From Tenacibaculum sp. Bg11-29 (GTDB taxonomy: Bacteria > Bacteroidota > Bacteroidia > Flavobacteriales > Flavobacteriaceae): a stretch of 64,000 bases of DNA. The stretch spans positions 4,123,501 to 4,187,500 of the forward strand of contig NZ_PJBB01000003.1 in NCBI RefSeq assembly GCF_002836595.1. The letters run 5' to 3'. Below are positions 35,160 through 44,945 of this stretch, one piece after another; the first letter of the stretch is position 1; every line of letters begins with the position of its first letter. A program made the position numbers and the translations under genes. The notes below the pieces were generated by a model that saw only the letters and a list, made by a program, of their open reading frames with translations, was not told where the DNA came from and did no database searches.

Positions 35160-37683
35160 ACAAATTAGATACCTATAAGTTTTATCTACCTCCAAAACCT
35201 TCTCCTAAACGAAGGTTTAAAACAATACCATGGGTATCCATTATTGAGTTATCAATACTTTTATTATAATTATATAATATTCTAAAACGCTTAGAGATAT
35301 GAAAACCTGCTAGTATATTTACTGATGAATTTGTTCTGTAACCTACACCAAATTCATATTTATTTTTATAATTAATTTTTGTGTTTAAATCTGCTTGCAC
35401 AGGAGCTCCCGAAATATACTTAACAAGTATACTTGGGTTTATCATTACTTCCTTAAAACGTGTAGCAAAAAATCGATATCCTGCGTTAAAATAGTAAGTG
35501 CTTTTTATGTTTATATTATCATTAGATGACAATGAATTCCCTAGTAAATTAGGAATAGAAAGTCCTACATAAACACGTTCTCTGTTATAAAACACCCCTG
35601 CTCCAATGGTAGGTACAATTGTACTTACATTATTTGCAAAATTAGGATCGTTATTAATATTTAAATCTAAAAGATTCTCATTGTAAAACATAGCTCCTCC
35701 TGTAATTCCGAAAGATAATACATGTGGATTGTAATCCCACCAAGTACTATTATCTGAGTTAAAGTGTATTTTATATGAATACGCGCCAAACAAACTTGTA
35801 ATATTCGTTACTCCTATTCGATCATTAGAAATACCTGCTCCTATTCCTACATTTTTAAAGCTTTTAGGAAAATTAACTGTTACCCCAATATTCTTAGGAC
35901 TTCCTTCAATACCATTTAAATGACCTCTATTAGTTACTGTAATATCAATATCTGGATAATACCCTGCATGCGCTGGGTTAATAACTACATTATTATAACT
36001 ATAATTTGCAAAAACGGGGGTTTGCTGTCCAAATGCAGCATGAAAAATTCCTGTTGATAGTGTTACTACTATCAATATTATATTTTTAATTTTCATTGAT
36101 TATCTTTTTAGAATAAGGAAACCTTTTTCCTTTTTTAAATTATGAGAACCTTTAATTTTAATATGAAATAAGTAGGTACCTTCTGGTAATTTACCTGCTC
36201 CTAAATTTCTTTTCTTGTTTGCTATCCCTCTAAATACATTTGAAGCATTGTTATAACCTGTAGTTTCAAAAATTAAATCTCCCCACCTATTATAAATCAA
36301 CACTTGGTTATTAGGGTAATTTTCGATGCCATCTATTTCCCAATATTCATTAATACCATCACCATCTGGAGAAAAACCATATTTAGTCTCATCTTTTTCT
36401 AATGGTGTTACAAAAACTGTAATCGTATCTTCTGCTACACAACCTTCAGCATTAACAAATCGAATTGTATAGGTTGTTGTTTCTGTAGGACTTGCTATTG
36501 GGTTTGCTATCGTAGTACTACTTACCCCAACTGAAGGTGACCACTCTATAACTCCTGCTCCTGAAATCACTGCATTTAACGCTACCTCATCTCCTTCGAT
36601 AATATCAAAATCGGTTCCTGCATCTACAGTACACACTAGTGGATCTTCTGCTTCAATAGTTATAGTAAAACTACAAGTTGCTGTATTCCCTGCTGCATCG
36701 GTAGCTTCAAAACTAATCGTGTTAACTCCTATAGGAAATTCTGACCCTGAAGGTAAACCTGCTGTTTGATTTATTGTTGCAACGGTGCAATTGTCAGTAG
36801 CTACAGGATTTGTAAAGGTTACTACCGCCGTTAATAAACCTGAATCTACTTTTTGAGTACTATTAGAAGGACAGGTTGTTATTGGAGCTGTACTGTCATT
36901 TACAATAATCGTTTGTGTTACGTTTGTAAAATTACCTACGGCATCTGTTACACTATAGGTTCTAGTAATAATCTCAGGATTACTATTCCCATCGCTCACA
37001 TCACTTACAAAAGCTACCGTTATAGTTCCTGTACAATTATCTACCTCACCTGCTACTACTGTAATGTCTGCTGCAGGAATATCTCCTACACATGAAATAA
37101 TAATTGCTGCTGGGTTCGTTGCTGTTGGGGGAATTATATCACTTACCGTAATCGTTTGAGTTACATCAGTTGAGTTACCTGCCGCATCCGTTACACTATA
37201 AGTTCTAGTGATAACACCAGGACTTGTGTTCATATCATTTACAAAAGCTACCGTAATAACTCCTGTACAGTTATCTGCCTCATCAGTTATTGCACTAATA
37301 TCTGCTGTAGGAATATCTCCTGTACATAAAACATTAATAGGTAACGGGTTCGTTGCTGTTGGGGAGATCGTATCGCTTACCGTAATTGTTTGCGTTACAT
37401 TTATTGAGTTTCCAGCAACGTCCGTTACACTATAGGTTCTAATAATAACACTTGGGCTTGTATTTACATCACTTACAAAAGCAACTGTTATAACTCCTGT
37501 ACAATTGTCTGCCGCATCAGTTACGACAGTAATATCTGCTACTGGAACATCTCCAATACATGAAATATTAATTGGTAATGGATCACTTGCGGTTGGTTTT
37601 ATGATATCGCTTACATTTATCGTTTGCGTTACATTTATTGAATTGCCAGCAACATCAGTTACACTATAGGTTCTAGTAATAAC
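35154..37683. repeat. 2.53-kb near-identical block, left copy
   Basis: This block, holding the PorP-like gene and the 3' end of giant gene 1, matches 44940-47469 at a constant offset of 9786 bases. Reading across it I found one difference (G at 35233, A at 45019, silent). The match breaks at 35153 on the left and from 37684 on the right. Such identity against diverged flanks indicates recent duplication or gene conversion. Confidence 0.85.
35182..36096 (-). CDS. PorP/SprF-family T9SS-associated outer-membrane protein, copy 1
   Basis: A signal peptide (MKIKNIILIVVTLSTGIFHAAFGQ) is followed by the family signature QTPVFANYSYNNVVINPAHAGYYP and a beta-barrel-like body with aromatic strand ends (FGVGYRTNSSVNILAGFHISKRF). 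At 304 residues it has the usual PorP/SprF length. Members fix or export specific T9SS substrates whose C-terminal domain is type B. It lies 3 bases after giant gene 1 on the minus strand, so it is the translation-coupled partner of that secreted protein. Its protein sequence is identical to the copy at 44968. Confidence 0.92.
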   Translation of the reverse strand: MKIKNIILIVVTLSTGIFHAAFGQQTPVFANYSYNNVVINPAHAGYYPDIDITVTNRGHLNGIEGSPKNIGVTVNFPKSFKNVGIGAGISNDRIGVTNITSLFGAYSYKIHFNSDNSTWWDYNPHVLSFGITGGAMFYNENLLDLNINNDPNFANNVSTIVPTIGAGVFYNRERVYVGLSIPNLLGNSLSSNDNINIKSTYYFNAGYRFFATRFKEVMINPSILVKYISGAPVQADLNTKINYKNKYEFGVGYRTNSSVNILAGFHISKRFRILYNYNKSIDNSIMDTHGIVLNLRLGEGFGGR

Positions 37684-40600
37684 ACTAGGACTTGTGTTTA
37701 CATCACTTACAAAAGCAACTGTTATAGTTCCTGTGCAATTATCGGCTTCATCAGTTACGACAGTGATATCTGCTACTGGAACATCTCCAATACATGAAAT
37801 ATTAATTGGTAATGGATCACTTGCGGTTGGTTTTAGAATATCGCTTACATTTATCGTTTGCGTTACATTTATTGTATTTCCTGCAGCATCAGTTACACTA
37901 TATGTTCTGGTAATAATACTAGGACTTGTATTTACATCACTTACAAAAGCAACCGTTATAGCCCCCGTGCAATTATCGGCTTCATCGGTTACTATAGTAA
38001 TATCTGCAGCTGGAATATCTCCAATACACGAAACATTAATTGGTAATGGATCACTTGCTATTGGTTTTACAATATCACTTATATTTATTGTTTGCGTTAC
38101 ATTTATTGTATTTCCTGCAGCATCCGTTACACTATATGTTCTGGTAATAATACCTGGGCTTGTATTTACATCACTTACAAAAGCAACTATTATAGCTCCC
38201 GTACAATTATCCGCTTCATCTATTACTACAGTAATATCTGCAGCTGGAATATCTCCTGCACATGAAACATTAATTGGTAATGGGTCACTTGCGGTTGGTT
38301 TTACAATATCGCTTACATTTATTGTTTGCGTTACATTTATTGTATTTCCTGCAACATCGGTTACACTATAAGTTCTAGTGATAAGCCCTGGACTTGTGTT
38401 TACATCACTTACAAAAGCAACTATTATAGTTCCCGTACAATTATCGGCTTCATCTGTTACTACAGTAATATCTGCTGTTGGAATATCTCCTGCACATGAA
38501 ACATTAATTGGTAATGGGTCACTTGCGGTTGGTTTTACAATATCGCTTACATTTATTGTTTGCGTTACATTTATTGTATTTCCTGCAACATCGGTTACAC
38601 TATAAGTTCTAGTGATAAGCCCTGGACTTGTGTTTACATCACTTACAAAAGCAACTATTATAGTTCCCGTACAATTATCGGTCTCATCGGTTACTTCGGT
38701 AATATCTGCGGTTGGAACATCTCCAATACATGAAATACTTATTGGTAATGGATTCGTTGCTGTTGGTTTTATTGTATCGTTTATATTTATCGTTTGCGTT
38801 ACATCTACCGTATTTCCAGCAACATCAGTTACACTATAAGTTCTGGTGATAATACTAGGACTTGTATTTACATCACTTACAAAAGCAATCGTTATAGTTC
38901 CTGTACAGTTATCGGCTTCATCGGTTACTACGGTAATATCTGCTGTTGGAACATCTCCAATACATGAAACATTAATTGGTAACGGATTCGTTGCTGTTGG
39001 TTTTATAGTATCGCTTATCGTAATCGTTTGCGTTACATTTATTGAATTTCCTGCTCCATCAGTTACGTTATAAGTTCTAGTAATAACACTAGGGCTTGTA
39101 TTTACATCACTTACAAAAGCTACGGTTGTAGTTCCCGTACAATTATCGGCTTCATCGGTTACTACAGTAATATCTGCAGCTGGAACATCTCCTGCACATG
39201 AAACATTAATTGGTAGTGGGTCACTTGCCGTTGGTTTTACAATATCGCTTATATTTATTGTTTGTTTTACATTTATTGTATTTCCTGCAGCATCTGTAAC
39301 ACTATAAGTTCTAGTGATAACACTAGCGCTTGTATTTACATCACCTACAAAAGCTACGCTTATAGTTCCCGTGCAATTATCGGTCTCATCGGTTACTACG
39401 GTAATATCTGCGGTTGGAACATCTCCAATACATGAAATACTTATTGGTAATGGATTCGTTGCTGTTGGTTTTATTGTATCGTTTATAATTATCGTTTGCG
39501 TTACATCTACCGTATTTCCAGCAACATCAGTTACACTATAAGTTCTAGTAATAACACTAGGACTTGTGTTTACATCACTTACAAAAGCAACCGTTATAGT
39601 TCCTATACAATTATCGATCTCATCGGTTACTACGGTAATATCTGCGGTTGGAACATCTCCAATACATGAAACATTAATTGGTAATGGATCACTTGCGGTT
39701 GGTTTTACAATATCGCTTACATTTATTGTTTGCGTTACATCTATTGTATTTCCTGCAACATCGGTTACACTATAAGTTCTAGTGATAAGCCCTGGACTTG
39801 TGTTTACATCACTTACAAAAGCAACTATTATAGCTCCCGTACAATTATCCGCTTCATCTGTTACTACAGTAATATCTGCAGCTGGAATATCTCCTGCACA
39901 TGAAACATTTATTGCTATTGGATTACTTGCCGTTGGATTTACCGTATCATTTACTGTAATAGTTTGCGTTACATTTATTGAGTTTCCTGCCGTATCGGTT
40001 ATACTATACGTTCTAGTGATTATACCAACGCTTGTATTTACATCGCTAACAAAAGCTACTGTTGGATTTACAGTACAATTATCTGCTTCATCAGTTACTA
40101 CGGTGATATCTGCTGTTGGAATATCTCCTGCACAGGAAACATTTATTGCTATCGGATTACTTGCCGTTGGATTCGTAGTATCAGGATTAGCTTCAACCAT
40201 AAATAAGCAAGAACTGCTGTTTCCCGAAGGATCTTCAATAATCACAGTTACAGTAGTGTCTCCTGTAAATACAGTTCCTGCGGGAGGAGTTTGATTATAT
40301 GATGCTGTATTACTACAGTTATCGGTAAATGTAACTAATCCAGAATAATTAGGTATAAAATCACCACAATTAAGCTTTTGATTAGTAGGGCAAGTAGTAA
40401 TAATGGGATCTTCTGTATCTGGTGTAGATGCATTTACATTAAATATGCAGCTAGCTTCGTTTCCAGATTCGTCTTTATATGTTATTTTAATTTCAATACC
40501 ATCATAAAAAGGACTACCTGCTCCAGGGGTTTGAGTGTATGAAATATTAGCACTACAATTATCTTTCAGATTCATAATTGGGTCTTCTGCATAATTGGGT

Positions 40601-43600
40601 ATTGTAGCTCCACAGGCTAATGTAAGTGAGCTTGGACAATCAAAAGTAGGAGGTGTTGTATCTGGACCAGAGGCATTAATTATTAGGTCGCAGGTGCTTG
40701 AGTTACCTGCATCATCTGTTGCTGTAAAAGTTATGGTCATGCCATTAGCAAAAGTTGACCCTGTTCCTGGACTTTGTAATACTGTTACTGATGTATCTAT
40801 ATCATCTGTTACTGTTAATAGTGTTAAATAGTTAGGAACAAGCTCTCCGCAAGCTAATGATTGATTTGGAGGACAAGTAATTATTGGAGGTGTAATATCT
40901 GTAGGGGCATTTACTGTAAAAGAACAATCGACTGAATTTCCTTTTTTATCAGTTGCTGTAAGTGTAATTGTCATACCTGGAGTATAGACACTGCCTGCAA
41001 TAGGTACTTGGGTAATTATAATACATGAATCACAATTATCTGTATATGTAGCCAAAGAAGTATAATCTGGTAGTAAGCTACCCACTGTTAAAGTTTGATT
41101 TGTAGGACAGCTAATTACAGGAACTTCTGTATCAGGTATATCTTTACCAAAAATAACATAAGCAAAACCTGAATCTGCATTAACTTTATAATTAGAACTG
41201 TGTAGTTTATAATGCCCTAAAACAAGGTCATCAATTCCATCGTTATTAACATCTCCTGCATACGAACCAGATACAAGATCATTATTATTTAGTAAAGATA
41301 TTTTTAATAAACAACCTGGAGCGCTTGAACTTGTAGAAATAGACTCTTCCCAATTTTCTTTACCATAAATAATATATTGAGATCTAGAATCTCCATAAAT
41401 TAAATCATCATAATTATCATTATTAAAATCTCCTGCGAAACTAAATACTTTTCCTGTACTTGAAACAGAAAAACCATTGGTTCCGTCTAAACTTTCTAAA
41501 TCAAATACAGCAGGGAAAGTATTCCCCCCAAATAAAACATATTTTTTCCCAAAAATAACATCAGTAAAACCATCATTATTTACATCATTTGCTTTTTCTA
41601 CATTTTGCCCAAGTGCTGACGTAGAATGCTCTACAGCAAAACCATTACTTCCATTCAAATTTTCTACATTAAATGTACTAGGAAAATTAGCGCTGCTTGG
41701 TTTACCAAAAACAATGAATTTTCTATCTTTTGCGCCCCCAATAGCTATATCATTAATATGATCTCCATTTACATCACCAACTCCAGCAGCACTCCTACCA
41801 ATATTCTCAGCAGTTGAACCATCACTAGTAATTTTAAAACCGTTGGTACCATCTAACCCCGAAAGATCAAATAAAGCAGGGTAACCTGATGTTGAACCAT
41901 AAATAACAAAACATTTACCTGACTCTACAGATCCTGAATAAGTACCATTGGTAACTATAATATCATCTATATTATCTCCATTAACATCGCCTAAGTTGTC
42001 TAAATCATTTCCAAAATACGCATTAGTACCCGTACCTGAAATTGTAAACCCATTAGTCCCGTTTAAGGTTGCTAGGTCAAAATCAGCAGAAAAACCGCTA
42101 CTTTTTCCAAAAACAACATATGCGCTTCCAACCCTACTAGAACCACTAGGCCCCCTACTATTGGGAGTACCAATTATTATATCATCAAAACCATCATTAT
42201 TTATATCTCCAGCAGTATCTGCCTTAAAAAACTGAATATCACTACTTGTACTAGTGTGAAGTAAATTATCATTATTAATTTTAAAGCCATTAATTCCGTT
42301 TAGGTATTCTAAATCTATATTAGGAGGAAAACCGCTGCTTGTTCCAAAAATAATATAAACTCCACCGCGTACATCAATATGATACGCACTATATGGCCCC
42401 GTAAAATTAACAGTATCACCTTTAGCCACTACAATAAAATCGTCAATTCCATCACCATTTACATCTCCGGCAGTATTCACATCATACCCTGTTTCACTGT
42501 GCGGGTCTTCACCATAAATAACAATACCATTTGTTCCGTTTAAATTATTAACCGAAAAATTCGTTGTAGCGCAATTTATTTCTGCTGTTGTTGTTTTTAA
42601 AGTTACCATAAAAGAACAAGAACTTGTATTTCCTGATTCGTCCGTAACTGTTATTTCAACATTTGTATTTGAAGTGATTAATGTTCCTTCGCTTGGTGTT
42701 TGCGTATACTGCATGTCTGTATTATAAGAAGAATTATCACTTACGCTAGATAATAAATTAATATAATTAGGTAATACAGAATTGGCATATAATTCTTGTG
42801 ACGTACTAGGACAATTTATTATTGGTGCTATATTATCTATTATATCAACAAATGTATTACCGAAAAAGACATGCGCCCCTCCTATTTTATTATAAACATG
42901 ACTTAGATTTATTCTTTCTCCAACGATAAAGTCATTCGTTCCATCATTATTAAAGTCTCCTGCATTACTCACAGAAACACCAAACCCTTTATAACTATAC
43001 CTCACATCATCAAAAACATGATATCCATTCACCCCATTAATATCCATGCTTCCCATAGTTGAAGGAAGACTTGTACCTCCATAAAGAACATAGACCGACC
43101 CACTCTTCGCAAATCCGGACCAATGTGGTGAAGAAATTACCAAATCTGTAATTCCATCATTATTTACATCAGATAATCCATCAATATCAGATATTTGATC
43201 AATATTTCGAAACCATCCTGCATTAAAAACAAACTTGTCTGTAATTAATATATCTGAAATTTTTATAAGCGAAGAAAAAAGAGTTGTTTTACCAAAAACA
43301 ACATAAGCTTTATTAGCAGACGTTATTGCAAAATCGTCAATTCCATCACCATTAAAATCTTTTGCGTCTCCAACTGTTTTACCAAAGTTATCGTATTTTA
43401 TGTCATTCGTTACGATAAAACCATTAACTCCATTTAATGAAGACAAACTTAATACAGAAGAAAACCCCAAACTATTACCAAAAACTACGGCTACTCTACC
43501 TGAATTAGTTTCTCCATCATCGTAATTCGGAAATCCTAGAACTATATCTTCTATACCATCATCATTAATATCACCAGCATTACCCACATTTAATACCTGT

Positions 43601-44367
43601 CCGGAACTACTTTGCGAGAATCCTTCAATTTTAAAGCCATTAGTACCATTAAGTGAAGCGGCATCTGTATTTCCTATTGTAGAACCTCCATAAAATACAT
43701 AAGCATTACCAGTACTGTTTGGAGAACCAATAATAACATCATTTATTCCATCATTATTAACATCAGGTATATTACTAAGTGATTCACCAAATTTACCCAG
43801 CAATAATGTATCCTCTAATATTATTCCATTAACTCCATTTATATCTGTTATAGTATACACTGGTAAAAACCCCGTTGTATTTCCAAAAATCACAATTACT
43901 TTTCCTGAACTTCCTATTAATACATCATTAATTCCATCATCATTTATATCTCCTGCACTACTTACTGCAATCCCAATTTCATCCGATGTACTAAGGCCTC
44001 TCACGGTAAAACCATTTAAACCTGTTAAATTATTAACATCTATCGAAGCAGTTGTAATTCCTGTAGCTCCAAAAATAACATAAGCCTCACCTACCCTTAA
44101 TGTAGCTCCATCATTAATACCAGGAGCACCTATTATAATATCATCTATACCATCTCCATTTACATCTCCAAGATCGCTAACTGACTCACCTAAATCATCT
44201 GCAATCTGCTCACCATACACACTAAATCGCTGTGTATCGTCAGTTCCTGATATTGGTAATTTTGAAGACCCTTGCCCAAAAGAAACAAAAACATTAAAAA
44301 TTAAGAACAATAGACAAGCTATCTTACTAAATTTTGATTTTAATCTTTTTACACTATTATTTTTCAT
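36100..44367 (-). CDS. Giant T9SS-secreted FG-GAP/HYR repeat protein (2755 residues)
   Basis: A signal peptide (about 1-32) is followed by seven FG-GAP repeats (about 40-510, calcium motifs such as DVNGDGIDD and DINDDGIND), one HYR domain, seven further FG-GAP repeats (about 605-1080) and four HYR domains (for example ISCPTNQTLTVGS, ITCPPNQSLACGE). Then come 14 copies of a 78-residue repeat, a final HYR (TTCPSNSTQKVDSG), a PKD-like domain (VDAGTDFDIIEGDEVAL) and a type B gliding-motility C-terminal domain (YGFSPDGDGINEYWEIDGI...GTYLFHIKIKG) of about 100 residues. The two FG-GAP sets probably form two propellers. It should be exported by T9SS to the cell surface, probably as an adhesin (inference). 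Confidence 0.93.
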   Translation of the reverse strand: MKNNSVKRLKSKFSKIACLLFLIFNVFVSFGQGSSKLPISGTDDTQRFSVYGEQIADDLGESVSDLGDVNGDGIDDIIIGAPGINDGATLRVGEAYVIFGATGITTASIDVNNLTGLNGFTVRGLSTSDEIGIAVSSAGDINDDGINDVLIGSSGKVIVIFGNTTGFLPVYTITDINGVNGIILEDTLLLGKFGESLSNIPDVNNDGINDVIIGSPNSTGNAYVFYGGSTIGNTDAASLNGTNGFKIEGFSQSSSGQVLNVGNAGDINDDGIEDIVLGFPNYDDGETNSGRVAVVFGNSLGFSSVLSLSSLNGVNGFIVTNDIKYDNFGKTVGDAKDFNGDGIDDFAITSANKAYVVFGKTTLFSSLIKISDILITDKFVFNAGWFRNIDQISDIDGLSDVNNDGITDLVISSPHWSGFAKSGSVYVLYGGTSLPSTMGSMDINGVNGYHVFDDVRYSYKGFGVSVSNAGDFNNDGTNDFIVGERINLSHVYNKIGGAHVFFGNTFVDIIDNIAPIINCPSTSQELYANSVLPNYINLLSSVSDNSSYNTDMQYTQTPSEGTLITSNTNVEITVTDESGNTSSCSFMVTLKTTTAEINCATTNFSVNNLNGTNGIVIYGEDPHSETGYDVNTAGDVNGDGIDDFIVVAKGDTVNFTGPYSAYHIDVRGGVYIIFGTSSGFPPNIDLEYLNGINGFKINNDNLLHTSTSSDIQFFKADTAGDINNDGFDDIIIGTPNSRGPSGSSRVGSAYVVFGKSSGFSADFDLATLNGTNGFTISGTGTNAYFGNDLDNLGDVNGDNIDDIIVTNGTYSGSVESGKCFVIYGSTSGYPALFDLSGLDGTNGFKITSDGSTAENIGRSAAGVGDVNGDHINDIAIGGAKDRKFIVFGKPSSANFPSTFNVENLNGSNGFAVEHSTSALGQNVEKANDVNNDGFTDVIFGKKYVLFGGNTFPAVFDLESLDGTNGFSVSSTGKVFSFAGDFNNDNYDDLIYGDSRSQYIIYGKENWEESISTSSSAPGCLLKISLLNNNDLVSGSYAGDVNNDGIDDLVLGHYKLHSSNYKVNADSGFAYVIFGKDIPDTEVPVISCPTNQTLTVGSLLPDYTSLATYTDNCDSCIIITQVPIAGSVYTPGMTITLTATDKKGNSVDCSFTVNAPTDITPPIITCPPNQSLACGELVPNYLTLLTVTDDIDTSVTVLQSPGTGSTFANGMTITFTATDDAGNSSTCDLIINASGPDTTPPTFDCPSSLTLACGATIPNYAEDPIMNLKDNCSANISYTQTPGAGSPFYDGIEIKITYKDESGNEASCIFNVNASTPDTEDPIITTCPTNQKLNCGDFIPNYSGLVTFTDNCSNTASYNQTPPAGTVFTGDTTVTVIIEDPSGNSSSCLFMVEANPDTTNPTASNPIAINVSCAGDIPTADITVVTDEADNCTVNPTVAFVSDVNTSVGIITRTYSITDTAGNSINVTQTITVNDTVNPTASNPIAINVSCAGDIPAADITVVTDEADNCTGAIIVAFVSDVNTSPGLITRTYSVTDVAGNTIDVTQTINVSDIVKPTASDPLPINVSCIGDVPTADITVVTDEIDNCIGTITVAFVSDVNTSPSVITRTYSVTDVAGNTVDVTQTIIINDTIKPTATNPLPISISCIGDVPTADITVVTDETDNCTGTISVAFVGDVNTSASVITRTYSVTDAAGNTINVKQTINISDIVKPTASDPLPINVSCAGDVPAADITVVTDEADNCTGTTTVAFVSDVNTSPSVITRTYNVTDGAGNSINVTQTITISDTIKPTATNPLPINVSCIGDVPTADITVVTDEADNCTGTITIAFVSDVNTSPSIITRTYSVTDVAGNTVDVTQTININDTIKPTATNPLPISISCIGDVPTADITEVTDETDNCTGTIIVAFVSDVNTSPGLITRTYSVTDVAGNTINVTQTINVSDIVKPTASDPLPINVSCAGDIPTADITVVTDEADNCTGTIIVAFVSDVNTSPGLITRTYSVTDVAGNTINVTQTINVSDIVKPTASDPLPINVSCAGDIPAADITVVIDEADNCTGAIIVAFVSDVNTSPGIITRTYSVTDAAGNTINVTQTINISDIVKPIASDPLPINVSCIGDIPAADITIVTDEADNCTGAITVAFVSDVNTSPSIITRTYSVTDAAGNTINVTQTINVSDILKPTASDPLPINISCIGDVPVADITVVTDEADNCTGTITVAFVSDVNTSPSVITRTYSVTDVAGNSINVTQTINVSDIIKPTASDPLPINISCIGDVPVADITVVTDAADNCTGVITVAFVSDVNTSPSVIIRTYSVTDVAGNSINVTQTITVSDTISPTATNPLPINVLCTGDIPTADISAITDEADNCTGVITVAFVNDMNTSPGVITRTYSVTDAAGNSTDVTQTITVSDIIPPTATNPAAIIISCVGDIPAADITVVAGEVDNCTGTITVAFVSDVSDGNSNPEIITRTYSVTDAVGNFTNVTQTIIVNDSTAPITTCPSNSTQKVDSGLLTAVVTFTNPVATDNCTVATINQTAGLPSGSEFPIGVNTISFEATDAAGNTATCSFTITIEAEDPLVCTVDAGTDFDIIEGDEVALNAVISGAGVIEWSPSVGVSSTTIANPIASPTETTTYTIRFVNAEGCVAEDTITVFVTPLEKDETKYGFSPDGDGINEYWEIDGIENYPNNQVLIYNRWGDLIFETTGYNNASNVFRGIANKKRNLGAGKLPEGTYLFHIKIKGSHNLKKEKGFLILKR
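36892..40176 (-). repeat. Tandem array of 14 x 78-residue (234-bp) repeats in giant gene 1
   Basis: Units read like VKPTASDPLPINVSCxGD...TADITVVTDEADNCTG...AFVSDVNTSP...TRTYSVTDxAGN...NVTQTINVSDI. Thirteen units are exactly 234 bp and the last (36892-37134) is 243 bp. Units are much alike in DNA, with variation concentrated at a few codons. The first unit starts at TNPTASNP (40176). Each unit has a conserved cysteine pair (SC and NC) suited to a disulfide. Confidence 0.92.
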
Positions 44368-44402
44368 AATTTAAACTTTAGTATCTATCCTTTGTAAGAG
44401 AG

Positions 44403-44410
44403 CAAAATTA
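44403..44410 (-). promoter_or_regulatory. Putative -7 box for giant gene 1
   Basis: CAAAATTA reads TAATTTTG on the minus strand, matching TAnnTTTG, 36 bases upstream of the start at 44367. The second giant gene has the same TAATTTTG at 53203-53210, 25 bases from its start, so the position is conserved although the surrounding bases are not. Confidence 0.6.
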
Positions 44411-44418
44411 GTACACCT

Positions 44419-44486
44419 ATTTCTTCTATTAGTCACCATAAAAAGGGTTTAATAGAAGAAATACCACCCCTGAAAACAGGGGGGTG
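44419..44486. promoter_or_regulatory. Inverted repeat plus C/G-run hairpin upstream of giant gene 1
   Basis: ATTTCTTCTATTA (44419-44431) and TAATAGAAGAAAT (44450-44462) are a perfect 13-bp inverted repeat, bracketing the conserved TCACCATAAAAAGG. Next to it CACCCCTG (44465-44472), AAAA and CAGGGGGGTG (44477-44486) form a compact GC hairpin followed by GTTTTTCTAAAAAAA. The hairpin and the trailing bases recur before the second giant gene. Confidence 0.65.
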
Positions 44487-44900
44487 TTTTTCTAAAAAAA
44501 CAATTCGTTTTTGATGTAATGACAGGTTCGATTTGGTAAACGAATTAATTCACAGTCGAATATATTCTACGCAAAAAACAATACATAAAATATATTCTTT
44601 TAGTACTTTGAATTCCTTTACTAAACAAAGTGTTTATGATGTTAACAAATATGAGAATACAAAAAGAGTGCATTTAAAGTGCAGTCACGATAAAAAATTA
44701 CAGAGGTCAGTGGATAATTATACCTGTTCTTGTTTGAAATCTCTGAAAACTAAAATGATATTTTTTTTCTTTAAATGAATAATAAAACTAAAGAATAGCA
44801 TTAACTATCGTTTCTTTTTATTCTGAAATAGAAAGGAAAAAGGGTAAAGTATGAGCATAGATAAATTGAAATGTTTTTCTTATTACAAAGAGTATATTAT

Positions 44901-44945
44901 AAAGTATAATAGCTAACATTATTTAAAAGTTAGCTGTTATGCTTT
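44901..44945 (-). terminator. Hairpin terminator for PorP-like copy 2
   Basis: AAAGTATAATAGCTAAC (44901-44917) and GTTAGCTGTTATGCTTT (44929-44945) are inverted repeats with two G-T type mismatches. It corresponds to the hairpin after copy 1 but has diverged in sequence, and the near-identical block starts on its right arm. Confidence 0.75.

Noticed and set aside
37694..40294. Long plus-strand frames opposite the 78-residue repeats (75-225 codons, all alike)
   Set aside because: They are shadows of the repeat array: the 234-bp unit is open in an antisense frame too and each copy repeats the same sequence. No start or promoter signals.
44533..44778. Open frame of 81 codons between the duplicated T9SS units
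   Set aside because: Lysine/serine/threonine-rich low-complexity reading with no family pattern, in AT-rich intergenic DNA next to promoter and terminator elements.
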